DNA from: Bacteriovorax sp.
GTDB taxonomy: Bacteria > Bdellovibrionota > Bacteriovoracia > Bacteriovoracales > Bacteriovoracaceae
DNA length: 38,961 nucleotides
Direction of reading: 5' to 3'
Assembly (NCBI GenBank): GCA_014376445.1
Contig: JACMRM010000213.1
Coordinates: forward strand, 1-38,961
In this document: positions 23,860 to 32,695 of the stretch, in pieces
How the letters are laid out: each line of letters opens with the position of its first letter
Position numbering within the stretch: position 1 is the first letter of the stretch
Translations under genes and position numbers: made by a program
The notes under the pieces: generated by a model
What the model saw: only the letters and a program-made list of their open reading frames with translations
What the model was told of the DNA's origin: nothing
Databases searched by the model: none

Positions 23860-25469
23860 TTTCCAGAGGCCCCGTAGTTTGAAAGAACGCGTGCACTTGG
23901 ATCTGTCACGTTACATCCTTCCCATGACTGATTTGGCATCCAGAAATCCTTAATGAGTTCTGCACGTCCTGGATAAAACTCTTCGAAGATCTCGCGGTAC
24001 ATAAGAGACTCTTTTGTGAATGGAGTTTTGTATGAATATTTTTTATGGGCAGATTTAACGTCATCATCTGTATACTTCTTTTCGGCAAATACTTTAAGTT
24101 CATCCACCATACTGTGCCCGACGGCATCGGAAAAAGCTGCTTTATCCCGCCATAAAATATGATCAGGTAAAAGTTTTTCTTCACCCTCGCCTGCTTTGAA
24201 AGCTTCACGCAAAAGAAATTTTCCCATTTTATAGGTATTCATTTTCATCTTTGGATCAATGGCCATCACATACTGAACGAAGTCCTGATCAGAAAATGGC
24301 ACGCGTGCTTCAAGTGAGTGAGCAGAAATGCATCTGTCAGCTCGCAGAACATCGTAGATATAAAGTTCGTGAATTCTTTTCGCTGCTTCTTTCTGAAATT
24401 CTTCCGGCGACGGTGCAAAGTCCGTATATTTGTAGCCAAAAAGTTCGTCGCTCACTTCACCACTCAATAAAACTTTGATGTTGGTTTTTTCCCCGATGTG
24501 TTTGCATACCAGGTACATTCCGATGGATGCTCTGACTGTCGTTATATCCCAAGTTTCTATATGGTATATAACGTCGCGAAGTGCTTTAATAACATCTTCA
24601 ACTGTCATCGAAACATTGGTGTGACTGGCGCCGATATAATCGGCCACATCTTTGGCGTATTTTGAATCGATCGCATCATCGGTCATGCCTATTGAAAAAG
24701 TGCGTATCGGTTTTTTGCTTCCCTTCTGAGCGAGCGCGCAAACCAGACTTGAGTCGAGCCCGCCGCTTAAAAGAAAACCAATCTCTGCATCTGACTGCAG
24801 TCTCTTATCAACGGCCGATCTCAGGCGTGAGTTAATCCCCTTCAGCACCTGATCCATATTCTCGCCGTGGAATTTTTCAACGTGAGATAAATCAAGATAA
24901 GAAATAAATTTTTCGCCGTCATAATAATGTCCGGGAGGAAATGGGGTGATTTTTCTGCAGATATCAGAGAGTGCTTTCACTTCAGAAGCAAAACACATTC
25001 CGCCGTCTTTTGTTTTTCCATAAAACAGCGGACGAATCCCCATAGGGTCACGTGCGGCCAGAAGTTTTTCTAATTTAGAGTCCCAGATCACCAGTGCATA
25101 TTCTGCATCCAGCTTCTTGACCATTTTTTCAATCCCATGCATTTCATACAAGGGCAGAAGAACTTCACAATCTGATCCCGATAAAAATTTATGAGTCGAG
25201 CACTCTTTTTTTAAGGCCGGATAATTATAAATTTCGCCGTTGCAGACAAGCAAATTGTCATTTATCGATCTGAAAGGCTGGGCACCTAGCGGACTTAAAT
25301 CCATGATCGCCAGGCGGTGGAAACCGATCACACCTTTTTTAAATGGCACGACTTTATGATCGTCTGGGCCTCGGTGAGTGAGTTTATTGTAAAGATTTTT
25401 AAAAGGTCCGAGAGTTGAAGAAATTTGATTTGAATCAAATTCGCCTTCAATTACGATAAAACCGCACAT
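23856..25469 (-). CDS. asnB: Asparagine synthase (glutamine-hydrolysing)
   Basis: AsnB converts aspartate to asparagine using ATP and glutamine. The 537-residue protein has Cys2 (MCGF) as N-terminal amidotransferase nucleophile, HRGPDD, CNGEIYN, and the synthetase PP-loop SGGLDS at 235-240 followed by FSIGM. The C terminus NQSWEGCNVTDPSARVLSNY is the eukaryotic/E. coli AsnB type, which supports true asparagine synthesis rather than antibiotic-type amidation. TTAGGAG precedes the start. It is coupled to the downstream pseudouridine synthase. Confidence 0.95.
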   Translation of the reverse strand: MCGFIVIEGEFDSNQISSTLGPFKNLYNKLTHRGPDDHKVVPFKKGVIGFHRLAIMDLSPLGAQPFRSINDNLLVCNGEIYNYPALKKECSTHKFLSGSDCEVLLPLYEMHGIEKMVKKLDAEYALVIWDSKLEKLLAARDPMGIRPLFYGKTKDGGMCFASEVKALSDICRKITPFPPGHYYDGEKFISYLDLSHVEKFHGENMDQVLKGINSRLRSAVDKRLQSDAEIGFLLSGGLDSSLVCALAQKGSKKPIRTFSIGMTDDAIDSKYAKDVADYIGASHTNVSMTVEDVIKALRDVIYHIETWDITTVRASIGMYLVCKHIGEKTNIKVLLSGEVSDELFGYKYTDFAPSPEEFQKEAAKRIHELYIYDVLRADRCISAHSLEARVPFSDQDFVQYVMAIDPKMKMNTYKMGKFLLREAFKAGEGEEKLLPDHILWRDKAAFSDAVGHSMVDELKVFAEKKYTDDDVKSAHKKYSYKTPFTKESLMYREIFEEFYPGRAELIKDFWMPNQSWEGCNVTDPSARVLSNYGASGK

Positions 25470-25489
25470 CGACTTTGCTCCTAAGGGTG

Positions 25490-25507
25490 ATTCCGAGAAA
25501 TCGGAAT
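25490..25507. repeat. Small perfect hairpin in the asnB leader
   Basis: ATTCCGA-GAAA-TCGGAAT is a perfect 7-bp stem lying just before the asnB ribosome site and downstream of the peroxiredoxin-fusion gene on the minus strand. Without a T-run on that strand it is a weak terminator candidate or a leader hairpin. Confidence 0.45.
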
Positions 25508-25528
25508 ACTCTAGTATAGCATGGCAGT

Positions 25529-26455
25529 CTAGACTTCTGGAAGTGTAGTAATTTGAAACAAGTGAGAGGCAGATTTCGCCTTCTGTTCGAAAATAACCTG
25601 TCCGTGAGAAAGAACAAAAACTCCTCCGAGCTGCATGCTGTCGCCTTCGAATTCGCCCAATCCGTGTCCTTTAAAAACTCCCGCGTAGATCCCGCGAATC
25701 CAGGTCATCGGCCCAAACAATTGATAAAGGGAGCCACGTCTTAAATTTAAACTTTTATAAAGAGATCTTCCTGGATCAGAAATATGATGAACAGGATGAT
25801 CATAATATTTTGAGAAAAATTCATCTCCGTAAGATTTATCGCTCATATGAACAAAAACCAAAGTCAACTTTCTACCAACCAGTGCCTGGTCAATTATCGC
25901 CATTTCAGAAACAGTCTCACGACAGAATGTACAGCCAAAGTGACGGACAAAAACTAAAAGAACATTTTGGTCATTAGAGAGCTCAAGTAGCGTTTTTTTC
26001 TGAGATGTACGCACAAAACGTATGAGGTCATTAAATTGTTTTGGCGGGCTGTCTTCCTGAACTAGTTCTGCATAGACCCCTTGAAGAATTACATAAAAAG
26101 GCGCTAACCAGATGGCCGTGCTGACTAAAAGAATCGTAGAAAAAAACACCGGAAGGCTGCCTGAGAGCATGGCCTTTGCAAAAACAAAAGTGCCCATCAA
26201 ATTTCCCAGAAAACCGACAAAAATAATCGGCCAGTGTTTTGCTGTATCCTGACTGGCAATATAATATCCAACACCCATTACTCCCACGAACATTCCTGTG
26301 AGTTGCCAGAATTCAATGATATGTGGAATCTCTACACCAAAAAAAATCAGAATAACTTTAGGGACCAAAGTAATCAAAAGCCCCCAAAAGAGACTGTAAA
26401 TAGCGGCCGCTTTGAGAATTTTTTCGCAGCTTTCTGAGGTAAACATATTTTTCAT
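25529..26455 (-). CDS. Membrane protein fused to an AhpC/TSA-like (PRXL2-type) thiol-redox domain
   Basis: The 308-residue protein has four hydrophobic segments in residues about 15-130, then a soluble domain of the AhpC-TSA_2 type. That domain shows VLLVFVRHFGCTFCRETVSEM with Cys175 and Cys178 as a CxxC pair, VFVHMSD, SDPGRSLYKSLNLRRGSLYQLFGP, and LGGVFVLSHGQVIFEQKAKSASHL, matching the peroxiredoxin-like family of human PRXL2A and bacterial relatives. A role in peroxide reduction or thiol redox at the inner membrane is inferred. The start has no strong ribosome site; the ATG three codons on is an alternative. It lies 59 bases upstream of asnB. Confidence 0.8.
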   Translation of the reverse strand: MKNMFTSESCEKILKAAAIYSLFWGLLITLVPKVILIFFGVEIPHIIEFWQLTGMFVGVMGVGYYIASQDTAKHWPIIFVGFLGNLMGTFVFAKAMLSGSLPVFFSTILLVSTAIWLAPFYVILQGVYAELVQEDSPPKQFNDLIRFVRTSQKKTLLELSNDQNVLLVFVRHFGCTFCRETVSEMAIIDQALVGRKLTLVFVHMSDKSYGDEFFSKYYDHPVHHISDPGRSLYKSLNLRRGSLYQLFGPMTWIRGIYAGVFKGHGLGEFEGDSMQLGGVFVLSHGQVIFEQKAKSASHLFQITTLPEV

Positions 26456-26522
26456 TTTTTAAACTTTAAACCATTTAGACAGTTTTGGGGATGAGACCCC
26501 GATTAGACAGACCTTAATTTAA

Positions 26523-27215
26523 TTATATTTTCCCAATGGTAAAATCGCCACTGGCACTCTTGGCATTGATGAGTATCTGATAATCCTGCGTTTCTCCAAG
26601 AGCATTGAAGAGTTTACCGGTTGCACTTTTGTAATCCACACGGATTTTACAGATAGCTGGAAGATTTAACGTCATTTTCCCGGTGGCGCTCATGAAATCC
26701 AGGTCGGCCCTTCCAGAGCAGGTCTTGTAGCTGAAATTCATATTTCCGGTTGCACTTTTCGCCGTAATATTTTTTACAACATCGCCGTCGACAGAAACAC
26801 TTCCAGTAGCTGTTTTAAGGTTGAGTGTTCCTGAAACATTTCTCACTGTCACCAGTGCTGATCCTGAAGAAATATCCATATCAAAAGTCTGTGCGACTGG
26901 AACAACAATCATGACGTCATAGTTACAGTCTGCTTTTTCAAAAAGAATATTTTCACTGGAGATCTTCACAACAAGCTGGGTATTTTCCAGTCCAACACTT
27001 TTTAAACATTTTTTATTATCACTATAAATTTTATTCGATTCAATAATATTCACGCTGATATCCTTCTGAGTTTTTGAACTCGATATGGAAATTCTTCCTT
27101 TCGGAACTGAAACCATTAAAGACTTAATTCCACCGGCCGGAAATGTAACCGGTGCCAGTGCTGCATCGGCTGTTTTTAATGAAAGAGAAAATATAAGAGA
27201 TAAGAATAGTGACAT
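26523..27215 (-). CDS. Secreted DUF4097-like beta-repeat protein
   Basis: The 230-residue product has a signal peptide (cleavage near TADAA) and a mature part built of short beta-strand repeats with the recurring words SATGNM, SATGKM, SATGKL, SASGDF and SGSALVTV. This is the DUF4097/DUF2807-like right-handed beta-helix pattern of exported proteins. Molecular function is unknown. Two of the early cysteines (KKCLKSV, KADCNYD) could pair. AAAGG precedes the start. It diverges from the DMT exporter across a 60-bp spacer. Confidence 0.82.
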   Translation of the reverse strand: MSLFLSLIFSLSLKTADAALAPVTFPAGGIKSLMVSVPKGRISISSSKTQKDISVNIIESNKIYSDNKKCLKSVGLENTQLVVKISSENILFEKADCNYDVMIVVPVAQTFDMDISSGSALVTVRNVSGTLNLKTATGSVSVDGDVVKNITAKSATGNMNFSYKTCSGRADLDFMSATGKMTLNLPAICKIRVDYKSATGKLFNALGETQDYQILINAKSASGDFTIGKI

Positions 27216-27275
27216 AAATAACCTTTTCCATAGTAATATTATAGATAATTTATTCTATCAGAGAAAATTGTCAAA

Positions 27276-28184
27276 ATGAACTCTCGAAATATACTTTTAT
27301 TTTCCGTGTGCTCCCTTATCTGGGGAACCACATGGTTCGTGATAAAATTCCAGATCGACAGCACCTCTCCGGTTGCAGGCGTGTTTTATCGCTACGTTCT
27401 TGCAGCTATTATGATGTTTCTGATCAATATTGTGTTTATCAGGAAAACTCTCAGATACCCTTTTGCCAATCATAAGTTTTTTATACTTCAGGGATTATTT
27501 AATTTCTGTCTAAACTACATTCTTACTTACATTTCTGAAAAACAAATCAGCTCCGGTCTGGTGGCCTTGACATTCACGGCACTCATCTACTTCAACATGT
27601 TCGGCATGAAAGTCATTTACAAAAAACATATTTCGAAAAATGTTATCTACGGCGCCTGTCTGGGGTTATGTGGGATTGTATTTCTCTTTTGGAAAGAGCT
27701 GGTTAACTTCAATGCTGACCGGATGACAATTTATGGAATTATCATCGGCATTGTCGCGACTTCGTTCGCTTCGATTGGAAATATGTTCGCGTATAAGAAT
27801 CATCAGATGAAAGTGCCGGTAATGACCTTCAATGCTTTTGGAATGCTTTATGGAGCTGTCTTCAGTTTAATCATAGGTCTTCTCACACATCAGAGTTTCT
27901 ATCTTCCACTGACTTCATCTTTTTTATTTTCTCTAACCTATCTGGCATTTTTTGGCACAGTTGTCGCCTTCTGGGCCTATCAGACTTTAGTCGGAACTAT
28001 CGGTGCTGACCGCGCGGCCTACACCAGTATCATCTCACCCGTGATTGCGATTTTAATCTCAATCTTTTATGAAAATATTGCCTTCACTCCGCAGCTTTTT
28101 GCGGGAATGCTCTTATGCTTTTTTGGAAATCTTCTGGCGCTTAAAAAGCCCCAGGCCCGCGTACAACAGAGCACCGCCCTTTAG
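27276..28184 (+). CDS. DMT-superfamily transporter (EamA type)
   Basis: The 302-residue inner-membrane protein has about ten membrane segments in two EamA repeats: the first starts FSVCSLIWGTTWFVIKFQ, and the second ends AAYTSIISPVIAILISIFYENIAF, where the conserved proline of the family is visible. Such proteins export amino acids or other metabolites; the substrate is unknown. Its last 72 bases overlap the convergent L,D-transpeptidase gene in the opposite strand, and both reading frames look genuine. Confidence 0.92.
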   Translation: MNSRNILLFSVCSLIWGTTWFVIKFQIDSTSPVAGVFYRYVLAAIMMFLINIVFIRKTLRYPFANHKFFILQGLFNFCLNYILTYISEKQISSGLVALTFTALIYFNMFGMKVIYKKHISKNVIYGACLGLCGIVFLFWKELVNFNADRMTIYGIIIGIVATSFASIGNMFAYKNHQMKVPVMTFNAFGMLYGAVFSLIIGLLTHQSFYLPLTSSFLFSLTYLAFFGTVVAFWAYQTLVGTIGADRAAYTSIISPVIAILISIFYENIAFTPQLFAGMLLCFFGNLLALKKPQARVQQSTAL

Positions 28185-28748
28185 ACGATCGATAAGATCT
28201 GCATGGTATCTTTGCTCAACAGCAGGGCACCCGGAGCTTCTTCCGATTAAAGTTCCGGGTGTCACATAATCTGCACCATGAATGACAATCGCTCTGTCGC
28301 GTGCATTTGAATTGGTTGTTGATAACCCATCAAGCCTCAGTGAATAACCATTTTTTCCTGTATACGTTTCTGCTGTCATATAAAATCCAAGCGACGTCAT
28401 CAGCGAGTCTGGAGTATTGGAAAATTTTGTTGCATAACCTGTGTGTTTTGGATCTGAATTTTTTCCATGAGCTGCCAAATAAGTTTCAACACGACCTGAT
28501 TCCATATCGATAATATAAAAACGTTTTTTGGAATTGTGTTGCTTGAAATCAATAATTCCCATGATTCTTTGATTATTTATTTTATTAAGATTGTGATCGT
28601 AGTAGTCTAAAGCTTCAGCCAATAATTTTTTTGGAACGATATGATCAGGATCGAGATGGGTGTAATCCCCATTCAAACTCGCTTTCGCGCTAACAGTAAA
28701 CAGAAGGCATAGCCCGACGAATAGACTCTGATAAAAGGATGTTTTCAT
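28113..28748 (-). CDS. L,D-transpeptidase-like protein (YkuD_2 / murein L,D-transpeptidase family)
   Basis: The 211-residue product has a signal peptide (cleavage near VSAKA). The catalytic segment is IHGADYV (His157) ... GRSSGCPAV (Cys174), the hallmark of YkuD-type L,D-transpeptidases, here of the YkuD_2 group with YIIDMESGRVETYLAAHGKNS and PDSLMTSLGFY. It should act on peptidoglycan stems in the periplasm, either cross-linking or trimming; which one is not decided by sequence. It ends inside the convergent DMT gene, and its C-terminal GGALLYAG is needed for a normal-length domain. An AGGAT sits close to the ATG. Confidence 0.88.
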   Translation of the reverse strand: MKTSFYQSLFVGLCLLFTVSAKASLNGDYTHLDPDHIVPKKLLAEALDYYDHNLNKINNQRIMGIIDFKQHNSKKRFYIIDMESGRVETYLAAHGKNSDPKHTGYATKFSNTPDSLMTSLGFYMTAETYTGKNGYSLRLDGLSTTNSNARDRAIVIHGADYVTPGTLIGRSSGCPAVEQRYHADLIDRLKGGALLYAGLGLFKRQKISKKA

Positions 28749-28857
28749 ATCCTACTTTATCGCATCGCAGCTTCATGAAAATCCCCGGTAAAATATTCAC
28801 CTGAGACATTTAATCTAAATAATAATTTATTGAACTTACTCAGGTACTTAATTTGAA

Positions 28858-28884
28858 TGACCGACAGTTTAAAACTATCGGTCA
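28858..28884 (-). terminator. Probable terminator hairpin after the DMGDH-like gene
   Basis: TGACCGACAGTTT pairs with AAACTATCGGTCA at all but one position (a C-A mismatch). On the minus strand it lies directly after the stop of the flavoprotein gene. The T-run beyond is weak, so it may be inefficient. Confidence 0.6.
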
Positions 28885-28891
28885 ATTTATT

Positions 28892-31348
28892 CTACGCTTT
28901 GATTTTTTTATTTTCCGGATCGAACAACGGCTTGATTGAAATCATGCATGGATAATTTGTTCCAGCGATTTCAACTTCCCATTTTCCTTCATTGATGAAA
29001 GCTGCATTGATTGGCTCACCGGCCTCAATCATTACAAGCCCGACAGCTCCACCCAATGTATGGCCGTATGATCCTGCACGAACGTATCCGACAGCCACGC
29101 CATTACGTCTTACAATTTCAGCGTGGTATAAAAATGCAGACGGATCTTTTACGAACACTTGAAGCAAGCGGCGTGAGTATGGAGCTGCTGCTTTTTGTTT
29201 TACTGCGTGCTCTTTTCCAATGAAACTTGGCTTATTTAAATCAACGGCGAAACCAAGGCCTGCTTCATAAGCATTGTCTGTGTTGTCGATATCGTGTCCG
29301 TAATCTTTGTAACCTTTTTCCATACGTAAACTTGCCAAAGCTTTTAGTCCCGCATGTTGAAGATCAAATTTTTTCCCGGCCTCTACAATTCTATCGTAAA
29401 CATGAGTTGCCTGCTCTGATGGAATGTATAACTCATATCCTAATTCACCAAGGTAAGTGATACGGATACAAAGAACACGTGCAAATCCAATATCGATTTC
29501 TTTTGCAGCTCTAAATGGGAAGGCTTCGTTGCTCATATCTGTGTTCGTTAACATCTGCAACAGTTCACGTGACTTTGGCCCCTGGAGGTTTAGTTGCCCG
29601 TAAGCTCCAGTCATATCAGTCACGAATGAATGGGCATCGTTTGGAGTGTGTTTTTTAATCCATGTTTCCGCGTGACGAAGTTGTGTATCAGTTACAACAA
29701 CAAAATATTTTTCATCGTTAAGTTTTGTCACAGTTAAATCTGCTTCGAGAGTTCCGTGAGAGTTTAGCCACTGAGTGTAAGTGATCATTCCCGCAACGCC
29801 GTCAACATTGTTGGCAGAAATATTATTTAAAACTTTCCCAGCGTCTCTACCTTGAACTATAAATTTACACATGAAAGACATATCCATCAGGATTACATTT
29901 TCACGAGCGGCGTTATGTTCTGCTTCCCAATATGGAAACCAGTGCATTTTTCCGAATGACAACTCGCCTGTTTCTGCCTTCACGCCTTTTGGAGCATACC
30001 AGTCCGGTGCTTCCCATCCGCTGACGTCTTTCATGTAAGCACCAGCTGCAATTAAGCGCTCATGGAATGGAGATTTTTTAGCACCACGAGCAGTCTCCGG
30101 TGACTTTGTCGGGTAATGACACTTGTAAACCATACCGAGAGATTCAACAGTTCTCGTTGCTCTGTACTCAGGATTGTTTTGATAAACTTGCAGACGATCG
30201 ATATTGAATCCTGTAACATCGACATCCGGATTTCCAGTGATAATCCAATGAGCAAGAACGCGACCTAAACCACCACCAGTTAAAATACCGATTGAATTTA
30301 GTCCGGCAGCTACGAAATAATTTTTTAATTCAGGAGCAACGCCTACAATCGGACGAAGATCAGGTGTGAAACTTTCAGGCCCGCAGAAGAATTTTTTTAC
30401 TCCAACGTTCAGTGACATTGGAACACGTGACATTGCTTTTTCTAAATAAGGCGCCATACGGTCCCAGTCAGGATTGATTTCACCGAAAGAAAAATCCTGA
30501 GGAATTTTTTTAACATTCCATGGAGCACATACTGGTTCAAATAAACCAATCATAAGGCCTCCGACTTCTTCTCTGAAATATCCATACGACGATGGGTCTT
30601 CCAAAATAGGTAAATCAGCTGTCATCTCTTTCATGTCTTCAGTAATTAAATAATAGTGTTCAGCGGCCTGGTTAGGAATATTCACTCCGGCCATCTCACC
30701 AAACTGTCTCGCCCACATTCCTGCCGTGTTCACAACGAACTCTGCCTGAATATCTCCAAGATTCGTTTTTACTCCAGTGACAACACCATTCTTTTTAAGA
30801 ATTCCTGTAGCACTCACTTCTTCAAAAATTTTTACACCCATCATCCGCGCACCTTTGGCCATCGACATTGTCACGTCAACCGGATTTACACGGCCGTCTT
30901 CTTTTACGTAGAAGCCTGCAAGAACATCATCAACTTTAGCGATGGGAAAAAGTTTCTTAACTTCGGCCGGAGAAATTTCCTGAACGTCGACACCGCAGTA
31001 TCTGTTGAAAGCAGAAACTCTTCTGTACTCTTCAAGACGGTCTTTATCAGTTGCGACTTCAATAAAACCTACCGGTTTAAACCCAGTGGCAAGCCCTGTT
31101 TCAGCTTCAAGTTTATTGTATAAATCGCGGGTATATTTTCTCATTTCTGTGGAAGTTTCTGAAGTGGATCCGAAAGTTACCATAAGGCCTGCTGCATGCC
31201 AGGTTGTCCCTGAAGTTAGTCTGTCACGTTCGATAAGCACAATATCGTTCCAGCCCATCTTAGCAAGGTGATAAGCTACCGAGGTTCCGATAATACCACC
31301 ACCGACGACTACAACACGTGCGTGTTTGGGTAAAACTTGTGTGCTCAT
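28892..31348 (-). CDS. Dimethylglycine/sarcosine dehydrogenase-like FAD oxidoreductase with GcvT domain
   Basis: The 818-residue protein has an N-terminal FAD domain with VVVGGGIIGTSVAYHLA and SGTTWHAAGL, where His51 is the place of covalent FAD attachment in mitochondrial DMGDH and SARDH. GPESFTPDLRPIVG and YFVAAGLNSIGILTGGGLGR end the oxidase part. A linking domain (TVESLGMVYKCHYPT...) leads to a GcvT aminomethyltransferase domain (from about residue 430) with GMITYTQWLNSHGTLEADLTV, LGELGYELYIPSE and LRMEKGYKDYGHDIDNTDNAYEAGL, which should pass formaldehyde to tetrahydrofolate. The substrate may be dimethylglycine, sarcosine or another N-methyl compound. GGAG lies eight bases before the start. 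No other choline-pathway genes are seen nearby. Confidence 0.9.
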   Translation of the reverse strand: MSTQVLPKHARVVVVGGGIIGTSVAYHLAKMGWNDIVLIERDRLTSGTTWHAAGLMVTFGSTSETSTEMRKYTRDLYNKLEAETGLATGFKPVGFIEVATDKDRLEEYRRVSAFNRYCGVDVQEISPAEVKKLFPIAKVDDVLAGFYVKEDGRVNPVDVTMSMAKGARMMGVKIFEEVSATGILKKNGVVTGVKTNLGDIQAEFVVNTAGMWARQFGEMAGVNIPNQAAEHYYLITEDMKEMTADLPILEDPSSYGYFREEVGGLMIGLFEPVCAPWNVKKIPQDFSFGEINPDWDRMAPYLEKAMSRVPMSLNVGVKKFFCGPESFTPDLRPIVGVAPELKNYFVAAGLNSIGILTGGGLGRVLAHWIITGNPDVDVTGFNIDRLQVYQNNPEYRATRTVESLGMVYKCHYPTKSPETARGAKKSPFHERLIAAGAYMKDVSGWEAPDWYAPKGVKAETGELSFGKMHWFPYWEAEHNAARENVILMDMSFMCKFIVQGRDAGKVLNNISANNVDGVAGMITYTQWLNSHGTLEADLTVTKLNDEKYFVVVTDTQLRHAETWIKKHTPNDAHSFVTDMTGAYGQLNLQGPKSRELLQMLTNTDMSNEAFPFRAAKEIDIGFARVLCIRITYLGELGYELYIPSEQATHVYDRIVEAGKKFDLQHAGLKALASLRMEKGYKDYGHDIDNTDNAYEAGLGFAVDLNKPSFIGKEHAVKQKAAAPYSRRLLQVFVKDPSAFLYHAEIVRRNGVAVGYVRAGSYGHTLGGAVGLVMIEAGEPINAAFINEGKWEVEIAGTNYPCMISIKPLFDPENKKIKA

Positions 31349-31400
31349 ATAAAAATCTCCAATGAAAAGACATCAAAACTGTGAAATAAAAAATTTTTGA

Positions 31401-31427
31401 AACTCTAAAACGAGACTGTTTAAGAGT
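31401..31427. promoter_or_regulatory. Candidate dyad upstream of the DMGDH-like gene
   Basis: ACTCTAAAAC and GTTTAAGAGT form an imperfect inverted repeat in the 243-bp divergent spacer between the flavoprotein gene and the 70-residue membrane protein. It is a plausible regulator site for catabolic control, but imperfect and AT-rich. Confidence 0.22.
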
Positions 31428-31591
31428 CAAGAAAGTACGAAGCTTGAAGTTGATCAAACCGCTATTACTCAATTGCTGTTTATATCTATTGATTTTCTGA
31501 AGAAAAAACATTGATTTTATCGAATACCTAGCGACGCACAATGGGTCGATAATAAAAAGACAGAATAAAAAAGAAAGCAGGAGAATTTGAA

Positions 31592-31804
31592 ATGAGTAAT
31601 CCGAAAGTTATAGCAAAGGCAAAAGCAATAGATGCCACCATAGATAAAATATTTTATGCTGGAGCGGCCCTTCTGGCAGGTCTTGTGGCCGCGGTCATTT
31701 TTTCTTCCAACGCAAAAGCGCTTACTGAAATTTTAAATGAGAAATCATATCAAACAGAAATAAGGCTGCCTTTTGAACTCAAGTCGCAGAAACTAAGCTA
31801 TTAA
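31592..31804 (+). CDS. Small single-pass membrane protein (70 aa)
   Basis: The product has a short positively charged N terminus, one hydrophobic helix (FYAGAALLAGLVAAVIF, residues about 21-37) and a polar C-terminal tail of about 33 residues. It has no cleavable signal and would sit in the inner membrane. AGCAGGAG is a good ribosome site. No family is recognised. It diverges from the DMGDH-like gene and is followed by a hairpin (31816-31844). Confidence 0.68.
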   Translation: MSNPKVIAKAKAIDATIDKIFYAGAALLAGLVAAVIFSSNAKALTEILNEKSYQTEIRLPFELKSQKLSY

Positions 31805-31815
31805 TAAAACATTCT

Positions 31816-31844
31816 GCGCCTGGTGAAATAAATTCACTGGGCGC
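31816..31844 (+). terminator. Hairpin after the 70-residue membrane protein
   Basis: GCGCCTGGTGAA and TTCACTGGGCGC form a 12-bp stem with two G-T wobbles and a 5-base loop. It lies twelve bases past the stop codon. No T-run follows, so termination could need Rho, or the hairpin may protect the 3' end. Confidence 0.55.
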
Positions 31845-31882
31845 TATTCAAGTCATCATATTTTTGAGATGAATACTTCATT

Positions 31883-32695
31883 ATGACAGACATCAGACCC
31901 AACCAATCCATTAAACTTCTGCAGGAACTGCACATCCTGACCCGCGATGAGAAACTTAATCAGGATTCGCGCAGAAAATTAAAACAGGTTTATCACTTAT
32001 TTAATTTTATCGAGCCTTTATTAAAAGATCTTGCGGATAAAAAAGAAGATTTTTCACTGGTGGATCATGGTGCGGGAAAATCTTATCTGGGATTTATTCT
32101 CTACGATCTTTTTTTCAAAGAAAAAGCAGCAGGGAAAATTTACGGGATTGAAACACGCGATGAACTGGTTAAAAAATCAGCAGAACTTGCACGAGACTGC
32201 AAATTTGATCGCATGCACTTTTTAAATCTCTCTGTAGAGGCCTCTATGGGTGATAAGACTCTACCTGAGCAAATCGATATCGTCACGGCCCTGCATGCCT
32301 GCAATACGGCGACAGATGATGCTATAAAATTTGCTCTCCAAAAGAAAAGTCAGTACATGGTCTTAGTTCCATGCTGTCAGGCCGAAGTAGCAAGCATCCT
32401 TCGAAAAAATAAAACTTCCAATGGAAATTCGTTAAGTGAAATCTGGAGGCATCCCCTTCACACCAGAGAATTTGGAAGTCAGCTGACAAATGTTCTACGC
32501 TGCCTTCAGCTCGAGGCCCATGGCTATCAGGTGACAGTCACTGAACTTGTGGGCTGGGAGCATTCAATGAAAAACGAATTGATCATCGCTAAATACAATA
32601 AAGATACTAATAAGAAAAAGGCCGCTGAAAAACTGACTGCACTTTTGTCTGATGTCGGTTTAAGTGAAATGAACGAACGCTTTTTTATCTCATGA
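31883..32695 (+). CDS. SAM-dependent methyltransferase (Methyltransf_32 / METTL25-like)
   Basis: The 270-residue cytoplasmic protein has the SAM-binding motif LVDHGAGKSYLGFILYDLF (about residues 54-72), the acidic strand GKIYGIETRDELVKKS, and then VTALHACNTATDDAIKFAL and YMVLVPCCQAEV, the wording of the Methyltransf_32 family that includes METTL25. The CC pair after VP and the Asn/His in LHACNTATD are typical. The substrate is unknown. There is no strong ribosome site before the start. Its TGA overlaps the next ATG (ATGA), so the two products are likely made together. Confidence 0.83.
   Translation: MTDIRPNQSIKLLQELHILTRDEKLNQDSRRKLKQVYHLFNFIEPLLKDLADKKEDFSLVDHGAGKSYLGFILYDLFFKEKAAGKIYGIETRDELVKKSAELARDCKFDRMHFLNLSVEASMGDKTLPEQIDIVTALHACNTATDDAIKFALQKKSQYMVLVPCCQAEVASILRKNKTSNGNSLSEIWRHPLHTREFGSQLTNVLRCLQLEAHGYQVTVTELVGWEHSMKNELIIAKYNKDTNKKKAAEKLTALLSDVGLSEMNERFFIS

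Noticed and set aside
30656-31123. 155-residue ORF antisense to the DMGDH-like gene
   Set aside because: It has no recognisable domain and lies wholly inside a clear FAD-domain coding sequence.
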